A stretch of DNA of 64,000 nt from Sycon ciliatum (Eukaryota > Porifera > Calcarea > Leucosolenida > Sycettidae), in the NCBI RefSeq assembly GCF_964019385.1, contig NC_088655.1, forward strand, positions 5,127,958 through 5,191,957. Reading direction: 5' to 3'. Both the position numbers and the translations under genes were made by a program. A model generated the notes under the pieces. It was given only the letters and a program-made list of their open reading frames with translations. It made no database searches and had not been told where the DNA came from. Shown piece by piece: positions 18,990 through 29,394 of this stretch (the stretch's first letter is position 1; each line of letters begins with the position of its first letter).

Positions 18990-20305
18990 CAGCGGTGCGA
19001 TCACTGGCGCTGAGAAGAGCACCACCCTGTCCCACTGCCGCTCCAATCGCCACGAAGAATCGCTTCAGTGACTTATTGGTTGACGAAGTCGATTGCGGAG
19101 AAGATGAGCCTGCCGCGGATGTTGCTGCTGCTACCGCTACTAGTTGTGTTGATTCCAAAAAACATGTTAAGAAGAGCCGCGAAGCGCACGTCGGCAGTGT
19201 CGTCGCTGAAAAAGAGAACGAGCTACTACGGGTGGAAGCCAAACTGCACGGCCGTCCAGCGACAGTGTTGATCGACTGTGGATCAACCCACGACTTCATT
19301 TCTGAGGTGTTCGTCCGAAGACACAAGGTGCCAACAGAGTTGGGATCGGAATTACTCAAAGTCACATTAGCGGATGGAAAAACGAGCTCACACGCTATGG
19401 AGACCACGAACGCCATAGATGTTGTTGTCAGCGACTCCAAGGAGAAACTGCAGTTTACCGTCTTTCCCCTCGCCCGCTACGACGCGATATTGGGCAAGCC
19501 CTGGTTGACTAGGAACAACCAACGAATCAATTTCCGGACCAACGAAATAATCGTGGACGGGAATGACCTGCCAAGTGCACCTTCTCAGGACAAGGACGGA
19601 GACTCGCAAATCGAAAACGTGTTCATTTCTGTCTGTCAGGCTAGTCATGCGCTCAGAAACGGCGAACAAGGATTCCTAGCATGGGTCACAGCTGAGGACG
19701 ACTCCGGTCTTGATCCACCTCTGAGTATCCCCAACTCTAACAATCCCGAAGTTGCTGACTTGCTTCGTGAGTATTCCGATGTCTTTCATGATGAACTGCC
19801 GGACGCACTTCCACCTGAAAGATCCGTAGATCATGAGATTCGGCTTGAAGAGGGTGCACCGCCGCCGTCACGTCCAGCCTATCGTCTCCCCAAGCCGGAA
19901 ATGGACAAGTTGAAGTCGCAACTGGAGCAACTACTCGCAAAGGGTTTTGTTGAGCCTATTAAGTCCCCGTATGGTGCACCCGTGTTCTTCGTAAAAAAGG
20001 CAGATGGCAGTTTGCGCATGGTATGCGACTGGAGGGATCTTAACAAAATTACTGTGAATAATATGGCTTGCCTGCCCAATGTGGATGATCTATTTGACAC
20101 AGTCCAGGGGAACACGTATTTCACGAAGCTCGATTTAAGATCAGGGTACAATCAGATCCGTATTCAGAAGAACGATGTCGAGAAAACGGCCATCAATACA
20201 CCGTTTGGGCACTATCAATTCCGGTTAATGGGTTTCGGCCTGACTAATGCACCGGCCACATTTCAGACTCTGATGAACAGTATCCTCCGCCACGAGATTT
20301 TGTAG
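18917..20305 (+). pseudogene. pol: pol part 1: protease and reverse transcriptase N-half
   Basis: 462 codons in the -1 frame relative to gag. The aspartic protease lies at about residues 105-200, with active site LIDCGSTHDF (DCGS in place of the usual DTGS/DSGA). The RT begins near residue 320: a PYGAPVFFVKK motif, then RMVCDWRDLN, then TKLDLRSGYNQIRI, then [11 protein letters not shown]. The frame ends at TAG 20303 just before the catalytic FLDD motif because of a small indel; the next motif continues in another frame. Known role: protein maturation and copying of element RNA to DNA. Here a pseudogene. Confidence 0.88.
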
Positions 20306-20660
20306 TTGTGTTTCTGGATGACATTCTCATATTGAGCAGATCGTGTTCAGAGCATCTAAGCCATGTGCGGACGGTGCTGGACGTGCTCAGGAAGAACCAA
20401 CTGCTCTGCAAGTTATCGAAGTGCGAATTCAGCGCTTCGGAAGTTCTGTTCTTGGGGCATCAACGGCTCTCATATTTCACCTGACCCGAAGACAGTTCTT
20501 AGGCTTCACGAACTATTTTAGACGATTCATAGACCACTATTCGTCTATAGCTAAGCCCCTTGAAGCGATCACTGGAAAGCACGCACGATTTGAATGGGAC
20601 GATTCCAAGCAAGCTTCCAGATGTAGACAAGCCATTCAGAGTGGTTACGGACGCAAGTGA
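20297..20660 (+). pseudogene. pol: pol part 2: RT catalytic motif and thumb, frameshifted
   Basis: After the frameshift near 20297 the [12 protein letters not shown] motif is read, with the catalytic DD intact, followed by [20 protein letters not shown] further small indel and a TGA follow near 20460-20490, then the connection region FLGFTNYFRRFIDHYSSIAK is read in a third frame. At least two indels separate this from the neighbouring pol parts. Confidence 0.8.
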
Positions 20661-21117
20661 TTTTCCGATAGCAGGCGTTCTCCTCCAAGAAGATGATAAC
20701 GAGGATTGGCACCCCGTAGCATACACTAGCCGCAAATTATCATCTGCAGAGAGAAACTACACAGCGGCAGAGAGAGAGACCCTTGCAGTCGTATTCTCGC
20801 TCAAATGCTGGAGAATTTACCTGTTCAATCAATTTGAGCTCCTAACTGACAATATGGCAGTGGTTCACTTGAGAACCAAACCCCACCTTACTAAGCGCGA
20901 GGCCAGGTGGGTGGAGTTTTTGGCAGATTATCATTATTCTGTTCACCACAAGCCAGGACGAGAGAACGTCGCAGATCCACTATCACGTCGCCCAGATTTG
21001 CACAGGGCATGCCAGGATGAGATTCTATCTAGCATTAACAAGCCCACCCCAACAGCCAACGTAAATGCCATCGAGTATGCACTGCAGATTAACGACCAGC
21101 TGGCGACAACGATTTAG
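20611..21117 (+). pseudogene. pol: pol part 3: RNase H
   Basis: Starts after a short deletion and reads FRVVTDASDFPIAGVLLQ, then PVAYTSRKLSSAERNYTAAE, then TLAVVFSLKCWRIYLF, then LLTDNMAVVHL, ending HHKPGRENVADPLSRRPDL. These are the standard Ty3 RNase H motifs (D, E, D). RNase H removes template RNA during reverse transcription. The frame stops at 21115-21117; the link to integrase (21118-21216) is frameshifted. Confidence 0.88.
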
Positions 21118-21216
21118 AATGCATATTCGCATGACAAGGATCTCTCACCTATTATCGAAAGAATGCAACATTCCGGTCCAGATAATATGCATGACTAATA
21201 CTATTGGGATGAGCAA

Positions 21217-21915
21217 ATGCATCTTCTATACCATCGAGGAACCCCCAATAACCGTCTCTGTATACCGAATTGCAGTATGCGTTTGCAACTTATCCAGGAG
21301 TATCATGATTGTGCAACTGCTGGTCACTCGGGTCGCGACCGCACCTACTTTCGTTTAGCACGATACTTTTACTGGCCAAGAATGGGACTTGATATTAAGA
21401 AGTTTGTTAAGTCTTGCGGAGTGTGCCAACACACCAAAGGCAGCCAGCAGTGTTCTGGTTTTCTGCAATCCCTCCCCATTCCTGACCAGCCTTGGAAGGA
21501 CATTTCAATGGACTTCATCATGGGGCTCCCTCTCACCCCCAGAGGCTATGATGCCATTTATACATTTGTAGACCGCCTCACCAAGTGTGTTCACTTGGTT
21601 CCTACCCACTCCACAATTGATGCCCGCGGTAGTGCTGAACCTTACATTCAGAATGTATTCCGACTTCATAGATTGAGTTCCACAATTGTATCAGATAGAG
21701 ATCCTAGATTTACTGCCAACTTTTTTCAAGAAATCATGAAACAGCTAGGAACTAAGCTTTCTTTCAGCACAGCAAACCATCCTCAGACGGATGGGCTCAT
21801 AGAACGTGTTAATAGGCAAGTAGAAGATGTTCTACGAGCTTTTGTCAATCATAAACAGGACAATTGGGACACCCTTCTTCCGTTGTGTGAGTTTTCCATT
21901 AACAGTTCACAATAA
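21217..21915 (+). pseudogene. pol: pol part 4: integrase zinc-binding and catalytic core
   Basis: The zinc-binding H2C2 module ends with CGVCQHTKGS (H in GHSGRDRTYFRL, then C-x2-C). The DDE core follows: MDFIMGLPL, then FVDRLTK, then STIVSDRDPRFTANFF, then TANHPQTDGLIERVNRQVE with the final E. It ends at TAA 21913. The active-site residues look intact; only stops and frameshifts disable it. Integrase inserts the DNA copy into the host genome. Confidence 0.9.
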
Positions 21916-22578
21916 TCATCTATTGCTAACACTCCTTTCTGCTTGAATTATGGATTTAATCCTCGGTCCCCACCTGAATTTATTTCACGGGGAGGGGAGA
22001 GTTCTGCCTCTGTTGATTGGCTCCAGCAATAACGTGATGTATTAGACATTGCCCGTGATGCCTCAGTGGCCGCTCAAGCACGCCAGGCGCTGTACGCAGA
22101 CCGTGGAAGGGTTCCCAGCCAGTTCAAGGTTGGTGATATGGTGCTTGTTTATAAGGACTTCTTGCTAACGCCAGAGGCCCGTCTTCAACCGTCCCGGAAG
22201 CTGCGGCCAAGGTGGTTTGGGCCCTACCGCGTGCAGGCAAAGATTAGCTCAAACGCATATCGTTTGGAGCTTCCTCGCACGATTCGTTCACATCCCGTCT
22301 TCAACATTACTGCCTTGCGGCGGTATGAGGAAAACGCTATTCCTGGCAGAGAGCAACCTCCACCATCATCATTCACTGACCTCGATGGAAACACACGGTT
22401 CATGGTCGAAGAAATTCTGGATCACCGAGAACGTAGGGCACAGCGAGAGTACCTGGTCCATTGGCAGGGCTATCCTGTCGACGAAGCTACATGGGAGCCC
22501 GCAACTAATTTGCGCGATGAGTCTGGCAGAGACATTGTGTTTTTAAGACATTATTTAAATTCAAGGAATCTTCACTGA
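21916..22578 (+). pseudogene. pol: pol part 5: integrase C-terminus with chromodomain
   Basis: Read through one stop (TAA near 22030) the sequence continues the integrase. GPYRVQAKISSNAYRLELP is the GPY/F module. A C-terminal chromodomain follows: VEEILDHRERRAQREYLVHW, then GYPVDEATWEPATNL. This tail defines the element as a chromovirus; such domains usually steer integration toward chromatin marks. The frame ends at 22576-22578, about 160 bp before the 3' LTR. The 22579-22721 stretch is non-coding. Confidence 0.9.
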
Positions 22579-22721
22579 TATTGCAGCTGACTTAACTTCT
22601 GGAATTCCATTGCATTGCATTCTGTGTAATTTTCCTCGCGATTTGACTGTTGGGTTCTCGACTTATTCCGCTTATCCAGATTTATCTACTTGAGTTGCTC
22701 GTTGAACCCTATGCTTCCTTT

Positions 22722-22736
22722 AGGGGAGTGGGATGG
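22722..22736 (+). promoter_or_regulatory. polypurine tract of chromovirus
   Basis: AGGGGAGTGGGATGG directly abuts the 3' LTR, the expected site of plus-strand priming. Confidence 0.75.
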
Positions 22737-22901
22737 TGTAACAGTGTTACCTGCTGTTCACACTCCTATCCCCTCTATCCACGGCCCTTCGGCCTATCAC
22801 CTACCATCCCACCTATCTAGTTGACACCTTTACATCATATATAACCCTGTGCAGTACGAATAAAGATCATTCTTTTCCTCAACCCGCAGTAGCCGGTTAC
22901 A
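22737..22901 (+). mobile_element. 3' LTR of Ty3 chromovirus
   Basis: 165 bp, three differences from the 5' LTR (about 1.8 percent), followed by CGCTT (22902-22906), matching CGCGT upstream at 4 of 5 positions. It contains AATAAAGATC, a polyadenylation signal. The whole element is 4944 bp. Confidence 0.92.
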
Positions 22902-23504
22902 CGCTTGACCCATGGCGAAGAGCAGGAATTTTGATTTCTGCATGAGCTGCGCGCACTTGTTCCGTGCGGCACTTGGCTCAATATTTCAAAAATCCTATTT
23001 CTTGGTCCGCTAGTATGATCTCGGTGGAACGCCTTCACAACTGGTGTATTCCTCTGAGTGTGCTGGAGTTGTGAACCCTAGCGGCCGTGTATATCATTTC
23101 CTGTTTCCTGATCACCTCCGGATAGCTGCTTTGCGCACAGATTCAGCTCATCTGCAATGCTCTTCTCGGCAACAGCTCTTTTAATCATAGTTCCATTTTC
23201 TCGCTGGTATTTTCCCCATAGTTCTATCAGCCGTAGCTCCACCTTGGCAGAAAAGACCACTCGAGGCATGGTACCGGATTCTCCAAAAACTAACAAAAAC
23301 TCAGCGCATTCGACACACCAAACCACTCGGTTCGTCTTGCCTGAAAACTAAAAGCCGAAATCCGCTTTCAAAGCCGCCTTCAAAGGCGCTCCGGGATGGC
23401 TTCGAACGTTGATGTGATATTTCACTTTTCGCGCATGTTTCCATGCCCACTTCAAAGACCATGATGCTTTTAAGTTGTATGCGGTTTTGTACCGTGTGTA
23501 GGTC

Positions 23505-23745
23505 GCGGTCACACATGAAAAGCGTAACTACCGCAGCCGCTTTGGCGGAACACACGATGCAGCGGTCACACATGAAAAGCGTAACTACGGCAGCCGCTTT
23601 GGCGGAACACACGATGCAGCGGTCACACATGAAAAGCGTAACTACGGCAGCCGCTTTGGCGGAACACACGATGCAGCGGCCACACATGAAAAGCGTAACT
23701 ACGGCAGCCGCTTTGGCGGAACACACGATGCAGCGGCCACACATA
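23505..23745. repeat. 57-bp tandem repeat, about 4.2 copies
   Basis: The unit starts GCGGTCACACATGAAAAGCG and ends GGAACACACGATGCA; 57 bp is 19 codons, so it reads open on both strands. A single further copy lies at about 24596-24652, and copy A has only one (6110-6165). The expansion is therefore specific to copy B. Non-coding. Confidence 0.9.
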
Positions 23746-24595
23746 CATGGTAAACTACTGTGCTCCTCAATTATAGCTCAACGCTCCGCTTTGACGGAGG
23801 GAATGCAAATGTAGCATGTCCTATGAATTTTTAGATGTTCTTGTCCGAGTTTAAGCGACCTTTGCTCGTACAAGTAGAGCTATAGTGGATCGCTGACAGC
23901 CTGCTGAATGTCTCCTGTCAAGTACACTCGTGGATTTGGGGCACATTCACTGCGGCCCAGTACGGGTGTATTTGAAAATTAGTTTAGTTTACATCAATAT
24001 CAAAATTTATTATAGTTGTATAGCAGGGTGTCGTTGACTCCTCCATGATCCATCATCGACCCAGCGACTGCGTGGATGCCGGCAATTGCAGTGAGGGTGT
24101 GGCAGAGTACTCTACTACTCCCTGGTTGCAGTCCTAATGTTGCATACTCTGGTGGACGTATTGCTTGGAGAGAGAAGGAGAGAGTTGGAGATCGTCCGTG
24201 ATCGGGGCCAATGAGTTGGGAGACGGATTCCTTCACCAACTATCCACTCATAACGATGCAGTATTGTTTGCCGGATCTCCAGAACGTACAGTTCATTGGC
24301 AAAGAAGAACAATATGAAAACTCAATACCAAACGGCGACCAAACAACACCAGAACTCAGTGCAGAAGTAGGACACCAAACTCCAAAGCCATCACCATGCA
24401 GTATCGGCCAAAGCGGATCTGCGAAAGCGGAGCTTCCGCTCGCATTTTTTTGGCGTAGCGAAATCCAAACTTTCCGCCAGAGCGTAACTTAAGTCTCCGC
24501 CGTTGCCGAGGCAACGGTGGAAGCGTAAGTTACGCTTTAGCGGAACCGCCAAAAAAAGTGCATGTGTGACCGGGGCCTTAGCGGAGGCAAAAATC
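23746..24595. other. copy-B-specific sequence with inverted repeats
   Basis: Absent from copy A. It ends with CATGTGTGACCGGGGCCTTA (about 24560-24580), the complement of the GGTCACACATG start of the 57-bp unit, suggesting a TIR element that captured or generated the tandem units. It includes a strong hairpin (24482-24535, arms GCGTAACTTA and TAAGTTACGC with inner CCGTTGCC/GGCAACGG). No gene. Confidence 0.5.
24093..24124. mobile_element. ultra-short hAT-like insertion (32 bp, decayed left arm)
   Basis: The right half AGAGTACTCTACTACTCCCTG matches the TACTACTCCCTG end of the family; the left half GAGGGTGTGGCAGAGT is a 12/16 match to the complementary arm. Flanks ATTGCAGT (24085-24092) and GTTGCAGT (24125-24132) agree at 7 of 8 bases. 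No empty site is available in the window. Confidence 0.55.
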
Positions 24596-24857
24596 GTAAC
24601 TACGGCAGCCGCTTTCGCGGAACACACGATGCAGCGGTCACACATACATATAGGGCACTTTCGATTACACGCATTTCCGTCAATTCTAGAATTAGGTATT
24701 GTTGATGCACAGTTCGATTACACAAAAAGTGACAAACTCCGTCGTTAGAATTGATTTTATCCAATTCCGTCAAATCCGTCAATTCTGAAGAGAGGGCGGA
24801 ATTTCTCTAATTCTGGCGCCAGAATTGCACACTCGGTGTGTTACCGGTTTGGTCATG

Positions 24858-25183
24858 TGTCGTATCCGGTCGGCCCGGGGTTAGACTAGAGGCTGCGGTC
24901 GTGGACATAACTAACTTACTAAATCTTCTTACAAGGCCGTGCAGTGGTGGCCACTTGGAGAGAGAGAGTCCACCAACAGAATTACTCTTACGCACGCACT
25001 CACATATACCTAGACATATTCACACACACACACACTCAGGCATAATTATACAGACACGTACACTCACACCAGCGTTCAGGTTTACTCACATCTTCAACGA
25101 AGGCAACTTAGTTCAAGAGATGATATGAGAGCACAAGGCAAGAGAGACGAAAGCCGAAGCTTCCGCCTGAAGGCGGAAGGCAA

Positions 25184-25265
<82 letters not shown>

Positions 25266-25598
25266 CGATTGCTATAATATCTAACTACGGGCAGGAGGCT
25301 GATCCCCCCCCCCCCCCATACGAACTATAGGACAAATAATGAACCATAGTACATCCGCATGCCGCAGTGTACCAAACCTTAGCAATAATATGTATAAACT
25401 GTATCACAAAGAGCAGGAGCCAGCTAAGGAATAACAGGGTATACCAAATAAGGAAGGCGGCAGGCTTTGTGTGAAGACATAAAATAAAGGCGATTATGAA
25501 TCCGTTTACGGGAGATAAATAAATAATGAGACACCTAAATAAGGCAGAATTGTCACGTAGAGGCCTGAAAGGCACGTGTCAATAGTATGGATACGACA
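24858..25598 (-). mobile_element. LTR of Ty3 family 2 (copy B)
   Basis: Paralogue of 6375-7117 with the same TGTCGTATCC/GGATACGACA ends. It has a longer GA run (25186-25260) and a poly-C run at 25304-25317. Confidence 0.8.
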
Positions 25599-26130
25599 TA
25601 TCCCCCCGCTTACACGGAAAAGAACACGTCCTTGTGTTATACGTAACTTAATAAATTAAACTAAGATTATGGCTAACAATTTTAACTTCACGAGTGCAGG
25701 TGAAATTGGAGTCCCTACCAAAATTGTTCCAAAAACTAACTTTAATATAGAACACAACCAATCCAGTCAGTACCACTGAAGTCACTCATTAGTGCCACAC
25801 AGGACTCCCAAACAGCTGGGGCGGATGGCGGGAACGCGTGGTTCGCCTTTCCATCACGCCAACTGGCGGAGCACTGTCAAATACCCGAGCGGTGTCCTCC
25901 TCGTCTCGGGCGGCGGTGGTTGTCCGTTGGCACCAATTTACTTCGGGCCTTGGTCTGAGGTTTCCTTTTCCCGCTCCTTAGGTAGGCGGTCAGCAAAATC
26001 CTCTGACAACAATGTAGCGGCGGATCCTGTATCAATCACAGCATTTACTGGACATCCATTCACCACTCTAGGCACCAACATGTCCGCACGCTCACTCGCA
26101 TGTTCAAAGAAGACCGAACACATAGATCAG
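25599..26130 (-). pseudogene. internally deleted Ty3 pol remnant, copy B
   Basis: Same arrangement as 7118-7640: pol C-terminal tail (about 25792-25920) joined to a protease fragment with VIDTGSAATLLSEDFADRL (25938-26123). The protease reading is slightly better preserved than in copy A (one extra L after TL, as the family expects). No RT or integrase core. Confidence 0.75.
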
Positions 26131-27014
26131 GCTATTGTTTTCTGTCACAGTCTAAGTTTTGCAGATACTGACTTCAACCCCACTGTTCCAGTTCCCGGGA
26201 AAATCTACAAAAGCGGATGCAAACGACCTTCCGTCTTTTACAGCACACCCTTGAAGCTGTGCTCTTCGTTAATAATGACAACTCTTGGAGTAAGTACTCC
26301 GACAGGCTGAGAATCCGCAGAAAATGGCACTAGACTAGAGCCATTTCGTCGCTAAAGAGCGGTAAAAACCGCACTCTTCTGCTCTGCTCTTAATCCCCTG
26401 GGTTGTTTCTCTGACAATTTCCCAGGACATGGGGCATACCCCTCCAGCTCAATAAGTTCCAATGGGTCCCTTGGGATCATTGTGTTTTGACCATTATATT
26501 GGGGGTCTCGACGCCCAGAGCTTGGAAGATAATCAATCAGGCTTCCGGTAAATTCCGGGCATGGTCATCGCAGAATTAGAGCTATCCGATCTCTAAAGAG
26601 CGGTAATAGCATCAGCTATATCCCAGAGGCTAATTCATAGTTTTCTTGTAAGAAAATATGATTGAGACATAAGTAATTTGCAGCGAAGAGACTATTTGAT
26701 TTGAGAATGGTGTGTGCAGGGATCTCCATGTAATGAAGTGGCTGCAGTGGAGTATGCATTCCATAAGAATTCCTCTATTTCTATCCAACCAATAGAAACG
26801 TCTTTGCACAAACATACATAAAGATGTACATGATAATCATATTGAAAAGACGTTTCTATCAGTTTTATATAAATTGATGATTAGGAAACTGAAGTAACAA
26901 GCATGATTACCTAGGTGAAAGCAAAGCATAGGGAGGGCACTGGGCTTTCCAGCCAATTGATTTGTAAACCAATTATTAATTATCTGTAGTTGTAATTTTC
27001 AGCGTGTATCAGGC

Positions 27015-27455
27015 GTGTACCAGCGTACATGCCAGCAGTCACTCAGTCACTCTGACTGGCGGGGTACCAGCGTACATGCCAGCAGTCACTCTCACTGGCG
27101 GGGTACCAGCGCACATGCCAGCAGTCACTCTGACTGGCGGGGTACCAGTGTACATGCCAGCAGTCACTCTGACTGGCGGGGTACCAGCGTACATGCCAGC
27201 AGTCACTCTGACTGGCGGGGTACCAGCGTACATGCCAGCAGTCACTTTGACTGGCGGGGTACCAGCGTACATGCCAGCAGTCACTCTGACTGGCGGGGTA
27301 TCAGCGTACATGCCAGCAGTCACTCTGACTGGCGGGGTATCAGCGTACATGCCAGCAGTCACTCTGACTGGCGGGGTATCAGCGTACATGCCAGCAGTCA
27401 CTCTGACTGGCGGGGTACCAGCGTACATGCCAGCAGTCACTTTGACTGGCGGGGT
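27015..27455. repeat. 39-bp minisatellite, about 11 copies
   Basis: Same unit and same flanks as 8531-11275. Units are more uniform; a run of TATCAGCG variants occurs at about 27298-27390. The difference (11 against 70 units) shows array-length change since the duplication. Confidence 0.97.
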
Positions 27456-27598
27456 CCAAAAATTGGTACTCGAAGGTGTCGCTAAACACGCTAAATACGA
27501 CTCGGATTGCTGTTTTTTGTGAAAGGCTTAGTGCGCATCTGGGCACGCATGAACCGCAAGTGTACCGCGTCCACGCGCCAGTTGTGAATACAGCTTAA

Positions 27599-28317
27599 CC
27601 CTTTCCGTGCTGACCCCTTTTACTCCAGCAAACTGACTTTCCAGCGCACTGACTCTCCTGGTGTCGTTTTCGCGCACAGGTCCGAACGAATTTTTCTCTC
27701 AGTTCAGTTTACCTGGATGGATTTTCATCATCCTGGGCTTGTTGGAAAGATCAGGACCAAGCAAATCGATCCTGGTAGCTCTCAACTCAATATGCATGGC
27801 GGTGCAACTTCTATGTCCTGTCGAAACTACTTCACGATGCCTCGGAAAGGCACAGCAACTCGATCTCACATTCTTTTTCGGTTTCTTGTTCCAGGTCAGC
27901 CGATTTTCACTATTCAAACTGCGCTGCAAACCTGAGATCCACGTGCTTCCGCTGGTGTCCATTACGCATGCGCTGTGCCAAAGGGAAATCCCCTGGCACG
28001 CAACAGAAAACTGCGAACGCACGAACAAAAAAACTCACGATCGCTCAGTGCCGTGAATTTTGTGTTCACACCGTCGCCGCTCCAGTAATCTTTTTCCTAT
28101 CGTGAAGAACGTTCTATTGCTGAAAAGCTGAGCTCAATGCCTTTCTAACGGTGTATCGATTGTCGCGATAGACTTATTTTTGACGGAGTTACGAAAGTTT
28201 GTACACTGAGCTATGCACAGCGATATACTGCGCAAATCTCATGACGTCCATAGACGTCATTAGTCGTTTGGCGTACAGCGCGCATGACGTCTATAGACGT
28301 CATTAGCACGGAAAGGG
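27599..28317. mobile_element. piggyBac-type MITE, TTAA target duplication
   Basis: Ends CCCTTTCCGTGCT and AGCACGGAAAGGG, flanked by TTAA at 27595-27598 and 28318-28321. Copy A has the empty site CAGCTTAAGCTAC at about 11411-11423. Near the right end are two dyads, ATGACGTCYATAGACGTCAT (28241-28260 and 28284-28303). A 131-codon frame inside shows no transposase motif. Confidence 0.92.
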
Positions 28318-28526
28318 TTAAGATTTAGTTTATGGCCTCCTGCTTTGCTGCAATTGCGGCTGGGGTCGACGTCTTCACCAGGATTTGAGGCGGACCCTTC
28401 AGTACTCAACAAAACGCTGAACAAGAAGCTTGTTCAAATTCAGGTCATGAAACTTTCTTTTCAAGCAATGGATGCCTGCAGGTGTCAGGCGATGACGTCA
28501 TACTAGCATTTTTACACTAGATTATA

Positions 28527-28958
28527 ATGAGCAGCAGTAGCAGCAGCAGAGAGATAGGGTTAGCAGTTCAGCACCTTCTTTCCTTGACAAGCACTGCGCT
28601 CATGTTGTTGCTGTTTTCAGGCCTTCTACCTTCGCAGCAACATGCGCCACAGGTAGCGCATTTCAGGAATTTGAGAACACTTTGTTCTTGCAAAACTCAA
28701 CTTCAGCATGCCAAATTCAAGAGATATACCAGGATTCGTATCCCTTTGTTTGCAAAAAAATCACGGTTTGCGTCAGACTCGGCTAGAGGCCGAGTTTTCC
28801 GCATCCGCATGAACGCCACCAACCCTTCAAGGATCAAGGCGCATATGCAGCTCCTAAAGCGGTGGGAAGGAATGTGGGCCGATATGAACTACAGAAAAAA
28901 GATTCGCACTCTGGGCGAAATATTGCGGAACGCGAAGAATTTGTTTGATGCGGAATAG
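28527..28958 (+). CDS. hypothetical 143-codon frame (doubtful)
   Basis: Open from ATG 28527 to TAG 28956. It starts with a serine run, a hydrophobic stretch of about 20 residues (HLLSLTSTALMLLLFSG), then a basic C-terminal half with RWEGMWADMNYRKKIRTLGE. I recognise no family. The counterpart in copy A is broken by a stop and frameshifts, so purifying selection is not evident. CTGTTTTCAG at 28610-28619 could be a splice acceptor, so a spliced exon is an alternative. Confidence 0.25.
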   Translation: MSSSSSSREIGLAVQHLLSLTSTALMLLLFSGLLPSQQHAPQVAHFRNLRTLCSCKTQLQHAKFKRYTRIRIPLFAKKSRFASDSARGRVFRIRMNATNPSRIKAHMQLLKRWEGMWADMNYRKKIRTLGEILRNAKNLFDAE

Positions 28959-29325
28959 AGCTCCAAGACCACAACGGCTTTCGTAACAATTGCGTGGGAA
29001 GGGTCATACCAATGTTCGAACCCAGAAATCAGTGATTTCGATAGCCTGACTAAGACAATCAAGTCACAAACATTGCGATGTGCGAAGCGACAATTGTAAT
29101 GACAAGTCGGAAGTACCTATATTTTTTATTCAAACTGATAGAAACGTCTTTGCAATACAAAACCCGCTCCTGATAATAAGATTTTTTAAGGGGGACATGT
29201 CCCCCAGACCCCCTCTTCCTCTTCGCCTCCTTTCGGTCATACAACTTTTTAGAACCTGTTGGCGCCCCAGCAAAGTGATCTGTCAGGGATTAGGACTGCC
29301 CTGAAAAGAGAACAAAATGCAAACC

Positions 29326-29394
29326 CCAACAGGACTGGAACCTGGGACCTTGCTTGTCATGAGCATAGCTCTAACAATCTAAGCTATGGCACTG
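29326..29394 (-). repeat. tRNA-like sequence, copy B
   Basis: Paralogue of 12434-12502, A box and B box conserved except one change in each. Same conclusion: tRNA-derived repeat or pseudogene, not a working tRNA. Confidence 0.55.

Noticed and set aside
27661..28056. 131-codon frame as a gene
   Set aside because: It lies wholly inside the piggyBac-type MITE, has no known domain and an overlapping 109-codon frame exists on the other strand.
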